Of a stretch of 13,533 nt of DNA, positions 1-8,431 are shown piece after piece. Positions within the stretch are counted from its first letter, which is position 1. The number at the start of each line of letters is the position of its first letter. Where the stretch lies: NCBI GenBank assembly GCA_031262265.1, contig JAISIB010000046.1:1-13533 (forward strand). Direction: 5' to 3'. The notes beneath the pieces are model-generated. The model was not told where the DNA came from, searched no databases, and saw only the letters and a program-made list of their open reading frames with translations. Both the position numbers and the translations under genes were made by a program. This stretch comes from Prevotellaceae bacterium. GTDB lineage: Bacteria > Bacteroidota > Bacteroidia > Bacteroidales > Bacteroidaceae.

Positions 1-1
1 A

Positions 2-724
2 CTCGGAGCAAGTCATGCACCTCTATGTTCACAAGAAACAGATTCGCTGGCTATTCCTTTAACTGATGACTTGGGTATGGGTGCCTATGAGAATCTGGTA
101 CTTCCTCCATTGGAAGTACTGTTTGAGAATGCACGTAGTACGCCGGTTTACGAATTGGCACAAGTACAGGAAGAGATAGAGCGAAGTTTGCTGGCCAAAG
201 AAAAACGAGCCATATTGAGTTTTTTTAGTATTCGTGGTAGTTGGCAATATGGTAACTTTATAAATGAAGCGAGTTATACCGATATAATGACTTCGATTAT
301 TCAGTCACGGAATACGGCAACACAGAATAGCTTTTTTGTAGGTGCCGGCATAAATATCCCGATAGAATCTGTATTTGATTTAGTACCTCGTGTGAAACGA
401 CAACGACTGCAAGTCAAAGCGGCGCAATTGCAAAGAGACGCTCAATATGAGCAAACTAAGCGGGAGATTATACGCTTGTACGCAGCAGCGTTATCTCAGA
501 TAAATATCTTAAAATCTCGTGCTGAGGCGGTAGTCTTGTCTGATGCTTCCTATCGCATTATAGAGCGTAATTTTGCCAATGGATTGGCGGATGCAATTGC
601 TCTTGCAATGGAAAAGTCTAAACAGTCACAAACACGCGAGTTATTTGAGAGTGCTAAATCGGAGCTAAACATCAACTTACTCACTTTAGAGGTTATCACA
701 AATACACAAATTGTTCAGAACTAA
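2..724 (+). CDS. Short TolC-family outer-membrane protein, 5' partial
   Basis: The frame is open from base 2 with no in-frame ATG before base 77, so the true start lies left of the window; 240 residues are visible. The early stretch LPPLEVLFENA followed by a long charged helix (about residues 35-65 of the fragment) is typical of the mature N-terminus of Bacteroidota TolC-like proteins, so little beyond a signal peptide is probably missing. Next come alternating residues that look like outer-membrane strands (SWQYGNF, then FFVGAGINIPI), then a second long helical part rich in Gln, Lys, Ala and Glu to the end. That is one helix-strand-strand-helix repeat, where classic TolC proteins (about 430-480 residues) have two. 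It lies 18 bp before the Wzc-like gene, so a role in glycan export across the outer membrane is inferred. Family assignment is fairly sure; function is not. Confidence 0.7.
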   Translation, partial: LGASHAPLCSQETDSLAIPLTDDLGMGAYENLVLPPLEVLFENARSTPVYELAQVQEEIERSLLAKEKRAILSFFSIRGSWQYGNFINEASYTDIMTSIIQSRNTATQNSFFVGAGINIPIESVFDLVPRVKRQRLQVKAAQLQRDAQYEQTKREIIRLYAAALSQINILKSRAEAVVLSDASYRIIERNFANGLADAIALAMEKSKQSQTRELFESAKSELNINLLTLEVITNTQIVQN

Positions 725-742
725 CTTGAAATACTATAGATT

Positions 743-2947
743 ATGGATTACATACTTTATTTCTTTCGCTTTCTGTACCGCATTCGTTGGTGGTTATTGA
801 TAGGTACATGTGTGATTACGTTGGCGGTATATTGGGCAACGCGTAATTTGGGCAAAACCTACAAAGTGGAAGCCACCATATATACGGGAATTATATCCGG
901 TTATGGGATAGAAGGGCAAGGAACGATGGATTGGGCGGCAACAAATAATGCCATTGACAATCTGATCAATATCATGAAAGCCGAAAGTACGTTAAAACGA
1001 GTATCTTTCCGGTTGTATGCCCGTTGTATGATTAATGGCAATATGGAACAAGATAACCATTATGTTTTTGCTAGTAATTTCCGTTACATCTATAATCACA
1101 CGAAGAATAGTCCGGATGGGCGGGCACTTTTGATGTTGATTGACAAAAATAGCGAAGATGAGACGGTCAAGAATATGGAAAAATACGAGAAGCCGACTGC
1201 TGATAACTATATTTACGGATTGTTTTACTATACGCATCCTTTCTTTAGTCATGGAGCACTTCAGCGAATAAGTGTGAGAAGAGAAGGAAATAGTGACTTA
1301 TTACAAGTGGAATACGCTTCTTCGGATCCGGGAATTGCATATAATACGGTAGACATACTATCCAAAGAATTTGTGGAAGAATATCGCAATATTCGTTATG
1401 GCGAAACGGATAAAGTGATTGAATATTTCCGCCAAGAGTTGGCACGTTTAGGTACGGAATTACGATTGGAAGAAGACTCGTTGACTGCATACAATGTGGA
1501 GAAGCGGATCGTAAATTATACGGATGAAACAAAAGAACTGGCCTCCATCAATAAGGAATATCAACTGAGGGAGCAAGATATATTGTTGGAATATAACAGT
1601 GCACGTGCGCAGTTGGAAGAATTGGAGCGTCAGTTGGATATAAATATGAAAGCGTTGTCTTCCAATAGAGAGTTCGTTTCTTTACTCAATGAAGTTGCAT
1701 CTTTAACGAGTAAAATCACAGAATTGGAAACATTCTCTTCCACTAATATAGGAGATGAGGCTGCTACTGATTTGCAATATTACAAAGATCAATTGGCCAA
1801 AGCGGAGAAGAAATTTTCAGAGGTTAGCGATGCATATCTGGAACATAATTATTCGAAAGAAGGATTGATAAGAACAGATGTGGTCACGCAATGGTTGGAG
1901 CAGTTGTTGTTGTTTGAGAAAGCGAAAGCACAATTAAACGTCATTCAGACGGCCATCCAACAATTGAATGACAGATATGTTTTCTATGCACCGGTCGGAT
2001 CTACTATTAGGCGAAAAGAACGTGCGATAGATTTTACGGAAAGGAGTTATTTGGGGACGATGGATAGCTATAATGCAGCCTTAATGCGAAAAAAGAATCT
2101 GGAAATGACCTCGGCTACGATTAAGGTATTGAATCCGCCTGCATTCCCTATTGGTCCGGAACCTACAGGCCGTCGTCAGATTGTGATGGTAGCATGTGCA
2201 GCGGCCTTCTTCTTTATTCTGGGATTCTTCTTGTTGATCGAATTGCTTGACCATACGTTGCGTGACCGATTGCGTGCCGAACGTATTACGGGCGGAAAAG
2301 TATTGGGAGCTTTCCCTGGTAGGCCGGGTGTCAAATATCGTAACTATGCACAAGAATACTATGACATCTCCTGTAAGTATTTAAGTAGCGTGGTGATGGG
2401 CTTCTTTACTGAGCGCAAAGGCAATGAGCCATACATCGTCAACTTTATTAGTACCGAATCCGGTGACGGGAAAACGTTCTTATCCATGAATCTGGAAGAG
2501 TATTGGAAAAACATGGGCTTGCGTGTACGCCGGATTTCTTGGGATAGCGACTTTGATACGAACGACAAACGTTATTTGTTGGCTGAAAGTATTCAAGAGG
2601 TGTTTAATATAAAAGGTGAAGACATTGTTATCGTAGAGCATCCGAACTTGAATGGCAATACGGTACCCAACAAACTACTGGATGAGGCTAATCTTAACCT
2701 GATGATTGCACGTGCAGACCGTTCTTGGAAAGATTCGGATAGATTAATCTATAAAAAACTGACCACTCAGGTGACTGCACCGATCGCGTTCTACCTGAAT
2801 AATACGTCGGTGGAAGTAGCGGAAAACTTTACAGGGATGTTGCCACCCTATACATACTTGCGCAAATTGAGTTATCGGTTGTCCAAGCTGGGTTTAACGG
2901 AACAATCTGTTAAAGAAGACATCTATGTCGCACCGGAACAGGCATGA
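743..2947 (+). CDS. Wzc/Wzz-type polysaccharide co-polymerase with divergent ATPase domain
   Basis: An inner-membrane chain-length and export protein of 734 residues. Membrane segment 1 is near residues 16-32. A large periplasmic part with coiled coil (about 225-400) follows, then a Pro-rich stretch (NPPAFPIGPEP) and membrane segment 2 near 480-502, the usual Wzz-fold layout. The C-terminal cytosolic domain resembles a BY-kinase: Walker A is STESGDGKT (570-578) and an A'-like DSD lies at 601-603. The Walker B position reads IVIVEHP, with Glu632 where Asp is usual. The tail has only scattered tyrosines (PPYTY, SYR, DIY) and lacks the Tyr cluster that BY-kinases autophosphorylate. The ATPase may therefore be regulatory or degenerate. 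The start codon is 18 bp after the TolC-like gene, and the end overlaps the next start (ATGA), suggesting translational coupling. The family call is strong; loss of kinase activity is inferred. Confidence 0.85.
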   Translation: MDYILYFFRFLYRIRWWLLIGTCVITLAVYWATRNLGKTYKVEATIYTGIISGYGIEGQGTMDWAATNNAIDNLINIMKAESTLKRVSFRLYARCMINGNMEQDNHYVFASNFRYIYNHTKNSPDGRALLMLIDKNSEDETVKNMEKYEKPTADNYIYGLFYYTHPFFSHGALQRISVRREGNSDLLQVEYASSDPGIAYNTVDILSKEFVEEYRNIRYGETDKVIEYFRQELARLGTELRLEEDSLTAYNVEKRIVNYTDETKELASINKEYQLREQDILLEYNSARAQLEELERQLDINMKALSSNREFVSLLNEVASLTSKITELETFSSTNIGDEAATDLQYYKDQLAKAEKKFSEVSDAYLEHNYSKEGLIRTDVVTQWLEQLLLFEKAKAQLNVIQTAIQQLNDRYVFYAPVGSTIRRKERAIDFTERSYLGTMDSYNAALMRKKNLEMTSATIKVLNPPAFPIGPEPTGRRQIVMVACAAAFFFILGFFLLIELLDHTLRDRLRAERITGGKVLGAFPGRPGVKYRNYAQEYYDISCKYLSSVVMGFFTERKGNEPYIVNFISTESGDGKTFLSMNLEEYWKNMGLRVRRISWDSDFDTNDKRYLLAESIQEVFNIKGEDIVIVEHPNLNGNTVPNKLLDEANLNLMIARADRSWKDSDRLIYKKLTTQVTAPIAFYLNNTSVEVAENFTGMLPPYTYLRKLSYRLSKLGLTEQSVKEDIYVAPEQA

Positions 2948-4470
2948 GTAAATATCAACTGAATAATAAATTCGAGGATGCACTTGCTTATAACGGAGGC
3001 GTCTTATGGAAATTGGCAGGAGTAGCTTTCGGGCTATTCTTGCTTTATTTTCTGCTTTTTCGTACTTCCGTCGATATATCTTTTGTATTTGCTATTATTC
3101 CTTTAACAATCGTTGGGACGATACTAATTATCAATTATTATCGTCGTATTTTCTATGTTTTATTTTGTTCACACTTTTTGATTCTGATAGCCAGTTCTAT
3201 AGCTGATATACCGTTAGGTATCATTACATTCTGCTTTAACGTATTTATCATTGTATTACTGATGTTAATTAGCGTATATCGTAATACGACATGGAAAGAT
3301 AGTTGGAATGGCATGTTATTGGTATATGCTATTTGGGGACTGTTTTGTGTGGCAGAATTAGGAAATCCCAATACGGTGGTAGAGGCATGGTTATTAGCAG
3401 TTACGCATTATGTCGCATATCCTTTGATTTGCGCTATTCTAGTTCCTTTAACGATACGTCGTTATAAGAACGTAGAATGGTTACTCATTCTATGGGCAAT
3501 CTTTATTTTGTTAGCTGCTGCAAAAGGTTTTTATCAAAAGACTCATGGATTTAATGCACGGGAGCAATATTTCTTATTTGTGTTGGGTGGAGAGAAAACG
3601 CATATTATTTGGTCGGGCATTCGTTATTTTTCATTCTTTACGGATGCAGCGAATTATGGCGTACACATGGCAATGGGTGCTCTTGCCTTTGCCTTATCTG
3701 CCTTATACGTTAAAAATATTTGGTTAAAGATCTTCTTTGGAATTACCGTAATCGCAGGTATATACGGATTCATGATTTCAGGCACACGAGCGGCGATGGC
3801 CATCCCGATTGCCGGCCTGTTTTACTATGTATTTTTAGGTAAGAATTGGAGAGCGGTCGGATTAGGGGTTGGGGCATTACTTGTACTCTTTGTCTTTTTT
3901 CGTTTTACGATGATCGGACAAGGGAACGAATATATTCGGAAAATGCGCTCAGCATTTAATCCGTCTACGGATGCCTCTTATCAACTTCGCGTGGCCAATC
4001 GAGAGCAAATGAAACTTTATATGGCAACGAAGCCCTTTGGTTATGGGTTAGGATTAGGTGGTAAGGGTGAACGTTTCCATCCCAAAGAGCATATACCGAT
4101 TCCTCCGGATTCATGGTTAATCAATGTTTGGATGGATACCGGAAGTTTTGGATTCGCGTTGTATATTGTTTTATATGGAGTGCTATTTGCTTGGTGTTCG
4201 TGGATATTGATGTTCAAATTGCAAAGCAAACGATTGAGGAATCTGCTAATGGCATGGCTCTGTACGAATGGAGGTTTCTTTGTGGCGGCTTATGCGAATG
4301 ATGTGATGCAGTACCCGAACATGATTGTACTATACACAGGCTTTGCACTCTGCTTTGCAGGACCTGTTATCGAACGTTCAGACCGTACTTTGCAGAAGGA
4401 AATCGAAGTAGAGCAGGAGCAAGCACGTATCAAGCGATTGGAGAAAGAAAAAAAGAAACGCTATATTTAA
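2944..4470 (+). CDS. O-antigen ligase/polymerase-like (Wzy-type) membrane protein
   Basis: A 508-residue integral membrane protein with about ten or more hydrophobic segments, beginning near residues 20-40 and 43-65. The signature SGTRAAM (residues 279-285) matches the GTR motif common in the Wzy_C/O-antigen-ligase superfamily. It is followed by a membrane segment and a larger hydrophilic loop (about 315-395) that ends in PPDSWLINVWMDTGSFG. This is laid out like the HNxxL...ExGxxG end of the ligase loop, but Pro-Asp stands where His-Asn is frequent. The last 30 residues are a charged, Lys/Glu-rich helix likely to lie in the cytosol. The role would be joining lipid-linked repeat units into polymer, or transferring polymer to an acceptor; the two cannot be separated from sequence. 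The position directly after a chain-length protein, with a 4 bp overlap, favours polymerase. Confidence 0.8.
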   Translation: MSKYQLNNKFEDALAYNGGVLWKLAGVAFGLFLLYFLLFRTSVDISFVFAIIPLTIVGTILIINYYRRIFYVLFCSHFLILIASSIADIPLGIITFCFNVFIIVLLMLISVYRNTTWKDSWNGMLLVYAIWGLFCVAELGNPNTVVEAWLLAVTHYVAYPLICAILVPLTIRRYKNVEWLLILWAIFILLAAAKGFYQKTHGFNAREQYFLFVLGGEKTHIIWSGIRYFSFFTDAANYGVHMAMGALAFALSALYVKNIWLKIFFGITVIAGIYGFMISGTRAAMAIPIAGLFYYVFLGKNWRAVGLGVGALLVLFVFFRFTMIGQGNEYIRKMRSAFNPSTDASYQLRVANREQMKLYMATKPFGYGLGLGGKGERFHPKEHIPIPPDSWLINVWMDTGSFGFALYIVLYGVLFAWCSWILMFKLQSKRLRNLLMAWLCTNGGFFVAAYANDVMQYPNMIVLYTGFALCFAGPVIERSDRTLQKEIEVEQEQARIKRLEKEKKKRYI

Positions 4471-4485
4471 ATGGGATAGCTCTTT

Positions 4486-5376
4486 ATGAACGTACCACTC
4501 GTTTCTTTCATTACCGTATGCTTTAATGGGTATCATGATACGTGCGAATTGATTGATTCTTTGTGCACGTATGTCACCTCCGTGTCGTATGAAATCATCG
4601 TAGTGGATAACGCTTCCGAACAAGACGAAGCCGCACGGTTACACGATAAGTATGGAAATCGCATTGTAACTATTCGTAGCGAGAAGAACCTCGGTTTTGC
4701 CGGCGGAAACAATCTGGGGATTCAAGCATCCAAAGGACAATATTTATTCTTTATCAATAATGACACGTATGTGACGGATGATAAGCTAAACGTATTGGTA
4801 AATATGCTATACGAACATCCGAGCACGGGAGGACTCTCGCCTAAATTAAGATTTACGATACCACCTTACAATATACAGTATGCGGGGTTCACTCCTTTAA
4901 CACCGATTACACTACGCAACGAAACTATCGGATACGGGAAACCGGACGACGGGACATATAACACTCCCATACCAACGCCTTACCTGCATGGAGCTGCTAT
5001 GCTTGTTAAACGAGAGGTAATAGACAAGGTAGGAATGATGCCTGAACAGTTTTTTCTATACTATGAAGAGTTGGATTGGTGTACGCATATAACAAAAGCC
5101 GGTTACGAGCTTTGGTATACTCCGCAGTGGACTGTATTTCACAAGGAAAGTCAGAGTACCGGTACGGAAAGCCCGATGAAAATCTATTACATGACACGCA
5201 ACCGGCTGCTATATGCGTGGCGAAATCTGCCTACTACTCAGAAATGGCTCTCTGTACTATATCAATGTACCATTCCCGTATGGAGGAATATGTTGCTCTA
5301 CATATTACAAGGAAAATACTCCTTGCTAAACGCAATGTTTAAAGGAATTGGGTCATTTTTCTTACGAAGATGTTGA
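4486..5376 (+). CDS. GT2-family glycosyltransferase (rhamnosyltransferase WbbL-like group)
   Basis: A 296-residue GT-A fold enzyme that would add a sugar from a nucleotide donor to a lipid-linked glycan on the cytosolic side of the membrane. Visible motifs are the N-terminal strand SFITVCFN, DNAS (41-44) for nucleotide contact, NLGFAGGNN (68-76), the metal-site variant NND (91-93), HGAAMLVKR, and the EELDW block (194-198) that holds the likely catalytic base. This combination is typical of the WbbL/rhamnosyltransferase-like branch of GT2, but donor and acceptor cannot be read from sequence. The last 60 residues are hydrophobic and basic and may attach the enzyme to the membrane. It starts 15 bp after the polymerase gene, so it is probably the last gene of the operon starting upstream. 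Product class is secure; substrate is unknown. Confidence 0.88.
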   Translation: MNVPLVSFITVCFNGYHDTCELIDSLCTYVTSVSYEIIVVDNASEQDEAARLHDKYGNRIVTIRSEKNLGFAGGNNLGIQASKGQYLFFINNDTYVTDDKLNVLVNMLYEHPSTGGLSPKLRFTIPPYNIQYAGFTPLTPITLRNETIGYGKPDDGTYNTPIPTPYLHGAAMLVKREVIDKVGMMPEQFFLYYEELDWCTHITKAGYELWYTPQWTVFHKESQSTGTESPMKIYYMTRNRLLYAWRNLPTTQKWLSVLYQCTIPVWRNMLLYILQGKYSLLNAMFKGIGSFFLRRC

Positions 5377-5382
5377 ATGTTC

Positions 5383-5413
5383 TTTCATCATACTGAAAGA
5401 CTTCTTATCTTTG
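5383..5413 (+). promoter_or_regulatory. Likely Bacteroidota sigma-ABfr promoter for the second glycosyltransferase
   Basis: TATCTTTG at 5406-5413 matches the Bacteroidota -7 consensus TAnnTTTG in full, and TTTC at 5383-5386 matches three of four -33 positions with a 19-base spacer. Transcription would start near 5420, giving a leader of about 43 bases that is A+T-rich and lacks a Shine-Dalgarno sequence. The site sits in an 86-base gap right after the stop of the upstream gene. No terminator was seen between them, so read-through from upstream may add to expression. Confidence 0.6.
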
Positions 5414-5462
5414 CAGTGGAAGAACTGAAATATAAGATTCAAAATTTAAAATCTTTTGCCGC

Positions 5463-6398
5463 ATGAATCCAAAAGTTAGTGTCATCATTCCCGTATATAA
5501 TACGGAGGAATACGTGCGTCAGGCAGTGGAGAGTATCACTCAGCAGACACTACAAGAAATAGAGATTATCCTCATCAATGATGGCTCCATGGATAGTAGC
5601 CGTTATATCCTTGAACAATTGGCTGAGTCGGATGAGCGCATTCGTGTGTTTCATCAAGAGAATCAAGGACAATCGGTGGCTCGTAACCTTGGTATTCAAC
5701 ATGCTACGGGTGATTATTTCTATTTTATGGATAGTGACGATCTATTGGAAGTAGATGCTTTGGAGACATGTTATTATCTATGTAAATCCAATCAGCTAGA
5801 TTTCGTATTTTTTGATGCTCAGATGTTACAAATAGAGGGTATCGCTTTCACGGGATTGCATTATGATCGTAGTAAAGATACAGAGGAAAATTGTTTGTAT
5901 ACGGGAAAGGATATATTGGACACATTACTTCATAAAAACAATTATAGTGCATCGCCATGTCTTAGTTTTATTTCTAACAAATTCATCCAGATACATTGTA
6001 TCAGATTTTATGAAGGTATTATTCATGAGGATGAGTTATTTACCATTACTCTTTACTTGCATGCACAACGTGTAATGGCTTTACATAGAGCATTCTTTAT
6101 TCGACGGATTCGGTCGGATTCTACTATGACCACTCGTTTTTCTTGGCGGAATATGTATGGTTATCTCACCGTCGCACATGAAGTGATGAAACTTCGCAGT
6201 GAATTAGATAACTCTGCCAAGCGAACGATTGATCTCTTTTTATCCAAGATGTTGAATGCCGCTATTTGGAAAGCATGGCAGTTGCCATTAGGAAAACGAA
6301 TTAAACTTTTGTTTATTTGCCTGAGGCATTACGGACGATATATCCACAAAAAAACACTTTTGACGATGTTAGTGAAAGACATAGTACATAGTGGGTAA
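5463..6398 (+). CDS. GT2-family glycosyltransferase
   Basis: A 311-residue glycosyltransferase of GT2. It opens with VSVIIPVYNTEEYV (5-18), followed by NDGSMD (39-44), QGQSVARNLGI (68-78), and the DSDD metal and nucleotide-diphosphate site at 90-93, all expected for an active enzyme. The region after about residue 115 is less conserved and includes HEDELF, which resembles the HEDxxF acceptor/base motif frequent in capsule and EPS transferases. The end is basic with no clear transmembrane helix. It belongs by position and orientation to the exopolysaccharide cluster but is separated by an 86-base gap with its own likely promoter. The ATG at 5463 is the natural start since the N-terminal strand begins directly after it. 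Donor sugar and linkage cannot be determined. Confidence 0.88.
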   Translation: MNPKVSVIIPVYNTEEYVRQAVESITQQTLQEIEIILINDGSMDSSRYILEQLAESDERIRVFHQENQGQSVARNLGIQHATGDYFYFMDSDDLLEVDALETCYYLCKSNQLDFVFFDAQMLQIEGIAFTGLHYDRSKDTEENCLYTGKDILDTLLHKNNYSASPCLSFISNKFIQIHCIRFYEGIIHEDELFTITLYLHAQRVMALHRAFFIRRIRSDSTMTTRFSWRNMYGYLTVAHEVMKLRSELDNSAKRTIDLFLSKMLNAAIWKAWQLPLGKRIKLLFICLRHYGRYIHKKTLLTMLVKDIVHSG

Positions 6399-6406
6399 CA
6401 GCCTGC

Positions 6407-6438
6407 TTTTACTTTGCCAAAGTGCTTGAATATCTTTT
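6407..6438 (+). promoter_or_regulatory. Weak candidate promoter for the GH127-ribulokinase pair
   Basis: In the 64-base gap before the GH127 gene, TATCTTTT (6431-6438) matches five of six fixed positions of TAnnTTTG, with TTTT (6407-6410) 20 bases upstream as a possible -33 element. The match is poor and the area is A+T-rich, so it may be chance; the change of function and base composition at this gap is the main reason to expect a promoter here. Confidence 0.25.
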
Positions 6439-6462
6439 TATCTGATATAAACATACCAATTT

Positions 6463-8418
6463 ATGAAAAACATTTTTTTGACGTGTGCCGTATGTGCTGC
6501 CTTATTTACCTTATCTGCTTGTGACAAGACCTCGACAGAGAAGTACACCGACTATCCTATTCATGATGTGAGCCTGACGAACGTAACTTTGACGGATTCG
6601 TTTTGGCTGCCCAAAATCCAAACTATTCAGGAGAAGACGATTCGCTACGCTTTTGAGAAGTGTGCGGAAGAGGGGCGTTTCGAGAATTTCGTGACGGCCG
6701 GCGTTGTGATGCGCGGCGGACAGGGAAAGACGCGCGGTGCTATGCCGTTTGATGATACCGACGTTTACAAAACGATAGAAGGAGCCGCTTATTCGCTGAT
6801 CAACGCACCTAATCCGAAGCTGGACGCTTATTTGGATTCTGTCATCGGCATTATTCAGCAGGGGCAAGAGCCGGATGGTTACCTGACTACTTGGCGCACG
6901 ATCAACCCAAAAGAACCGCCGTGCAACTGGGTGAAACACGGTGGCGGGCGTTGGTTTGATTTGGCGAATAGCCACGAGTTGTATAATGCGGGACACATGT
7001 ATGAGGCGGCCGCCGCACATTATTATGCCACGGGCAAGCGTAACTTCTTAGATATTGCGTTGAAAAATGCCGATCTTATCGTACAAGTGTTCGGCGATTC
7101 GGCCAACGCGCAAGTACCCGGTCACGAAATCATAGAAACGGGATTGATTAAACTCTACGACATCACCGGCCGAGAAGATTATCTGTTGCTCTCGAAAAAG
7201 TTGATGGATCTGCGCGGCGACACTGCGCGGCGCGAAGTCTACGGTGCTTACAATCAAGATCATATTCCTGTCACGCGACAAGAAGAAGTAGTCGGTCACG
7301 CCGTGCGCGCCGTTTATCTGTATGCCGGCATGACGGATATTGCCGCAATCATGAGAGATGCCGCGTATCATACGGCCGTGAATAAATTATGGGAGAATAT
7401 GGTTGGCAAAAAGATGTACGTAACCGGTGGTTTGGGGGCGCGGCACAACGGCGAAGCGTTCGGCGAGAACTACGAGCTACCCAATCTGACTGCGTACAGC
7501 GAGACTTGTGCGGCCATCGGCGGTGTGTATTGGAACGATCGCCTATTCCGCTTGACAGGAGACGCCAAGTACTACAACGTATTGGAACGCATGTTATATA
7601 ATGCCTTGTTGGCCGGCATATCATATAGCGGTACCGAATTTTTCTACCCGAATCCGCTGGAAGCCGACGGGCGGTATCGTTTCAACAAAGGGCATCTGAC
7701 GCGCGCACCTTGGTTCGATTGTTCGTGTTGCCCGACCAATCTGATTCGTTTCATTCCCTATATTCCGAATTTAATATATGCTACGGAAGGGACTAACCTC
7801 TTTGTCAACCTGTTTATTGCAAGTCAGGCCGATATTCAGGTCGGTGATCAAACGATTCGCCTTTCGCAAGAAACGGATTACCCTTGGAACGGAAATATTC
7901 GACTGACCGTAAATACACCGGCTACGCAGAAAATGCAATTACGAATCCGCATTCCCGGCTGGATATACAATGAAGTGGCACCCGGTGGCTTATATCGTTA
8001 TACGGAACAAGTGATACCGTACAACTATCGGGTCAGCATCAATGGCGAGGTCGTTTCTCGCAATCTGATCGACAAAGGATATTTAGTGATTGACCGCACG
8101 TGGTCGGACGGAGATACGGTCGAATTGCAATTACCGATGCAGGTGCGCCAAGTAGCCGTAGATGAACTTGTGACGGATGACATAGGAAAAGTGGCGTACG
8201 AACGAGGTCCGCTTGTTTACTGTGCCGAAGAGTTGGATAACTTACTAAGTTATGACCGGATGAAAGCGGCTAATTTGGATAACTTAGTCGCAGAATTTAA
8301 GCCCGACCTGCTTGGCGGAATCAACGTACTGCGGGGAGCGGACGGCAGTATGTTGTTGCCGTATTATGCTTGGTCGAACCGCGGCGTTGGCCGTATGAAA
8401 GTATTTTTTGAAGAGTAA
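6463..8418 (+). CDS. Lipoprotein GH127-type beta-L-arabinofuranosidase (DUF1680)
   Basis: A 651-residue glycoside hydrolase expected to release beta-linked L-arabinofuranose by a retaining mechanism. The signal peptide ends in lipobox LSAC, with Cys20 the lipidated residue, so the enzyme is anchored to a membrane outside the cytosol; no clear surface-export acidic run follows. Residues about 30-480 fit the alpha/alpha-barrel, followed by beta-sandwich sequence. By motif alignment with HypBA1 (Glu322, Glu338, Cys340, Cys417, Cys418), Glu331 in HNGEAFGE is the likely acid/base. Cys422 in CSCCPTN would be the nucleophile, and Glu347, Cys349, Cys422 and Cys423 the zinc ligands (motif SETC at 346-349). 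All are present, so the enzyme looks active. Length matches HypBA1 (658). The related GH146 family, or another pentose-like substrate, cannot be excluded. It lies 13 bp before a ribulokinase gene. Confidence 0.88.
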   Translation: MKNIFLTCAVCAALFTLSACDKTSTEKYTDYPIHDVSLTNVTLTDSFWLPKIQTIQEKTIRYAFEKCAEEGRFENFVTAGVVMRGGQGKTRGAMPFDDTDVYKTIEGAAYSLINAPNPKLDAYLDSVIGIIQQGQEPDGYLTTWRTINPKEPPCNWVKHGGGRWFDLANSHELYNAGHMYEAAAAHYYATGKRNFLDIALKNADLIVQVFGDSANAQVPGHEIIETGLIKLYDITGREDYLLLSKKLMDLRGDTARREVYGAYNQDHIPVTRQEEVVGHAVRAVYLYAGMTDIAAIMRDAAYHTAVNKLWENMVGKKMYVTGGLGARHNGEAFGENYELPNLTAYSETCAAIGGVYWNDRLFRLTGDAKYYNVLERMLYNALLAGISYSGTEFFYPNPLEADGRYRFNKGHLTRAPWFDCSCCPTNLIRFIPYIPNLIYATEGTNLFVNLFIASQADIQVGDQTIRLSQETDYPWNGNIRLTVNTPATQKMQLRIRIPGWIYNEVAPGGLYRYTEQVIPYNYRVSINGEVVSRNLIDKGYLVIDRTWSDGDTVELQLPMQVRQVAVDELVTDDIGKVAYERGPLVYCAEELDNLLSYDRMKAANLDNLVAEFKPDLLGGINVLRGADGSMLLPYYAWSNRGVGRMKVFFEE

Positions 8419-8431
8419 ATCACATCATATC

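Noticed and set aside
71..79. TTG or ATG near 71-79 as the start of the TolC-like gene
   Set aside because: The frame is open to the window edge and the protein needs an upstream signal peptide to reach the outer membrane, so these codons are internal.
6511..7020. Open frame of 169 codons on the - strand within the GH127 gene
   Set aside because: It lies fully inside a well-supported gene and its translation shows no recognisable domain; long antisense frames are common in such codon-biased sequence.
8408..8431. TTG start for ribulokinase eight codons upstream
   Set aside because: It would overlap the end of the GH127 gene and add unconserved residues; the ATG at 8432 leads straight into the conserved FGGY N-terminus.
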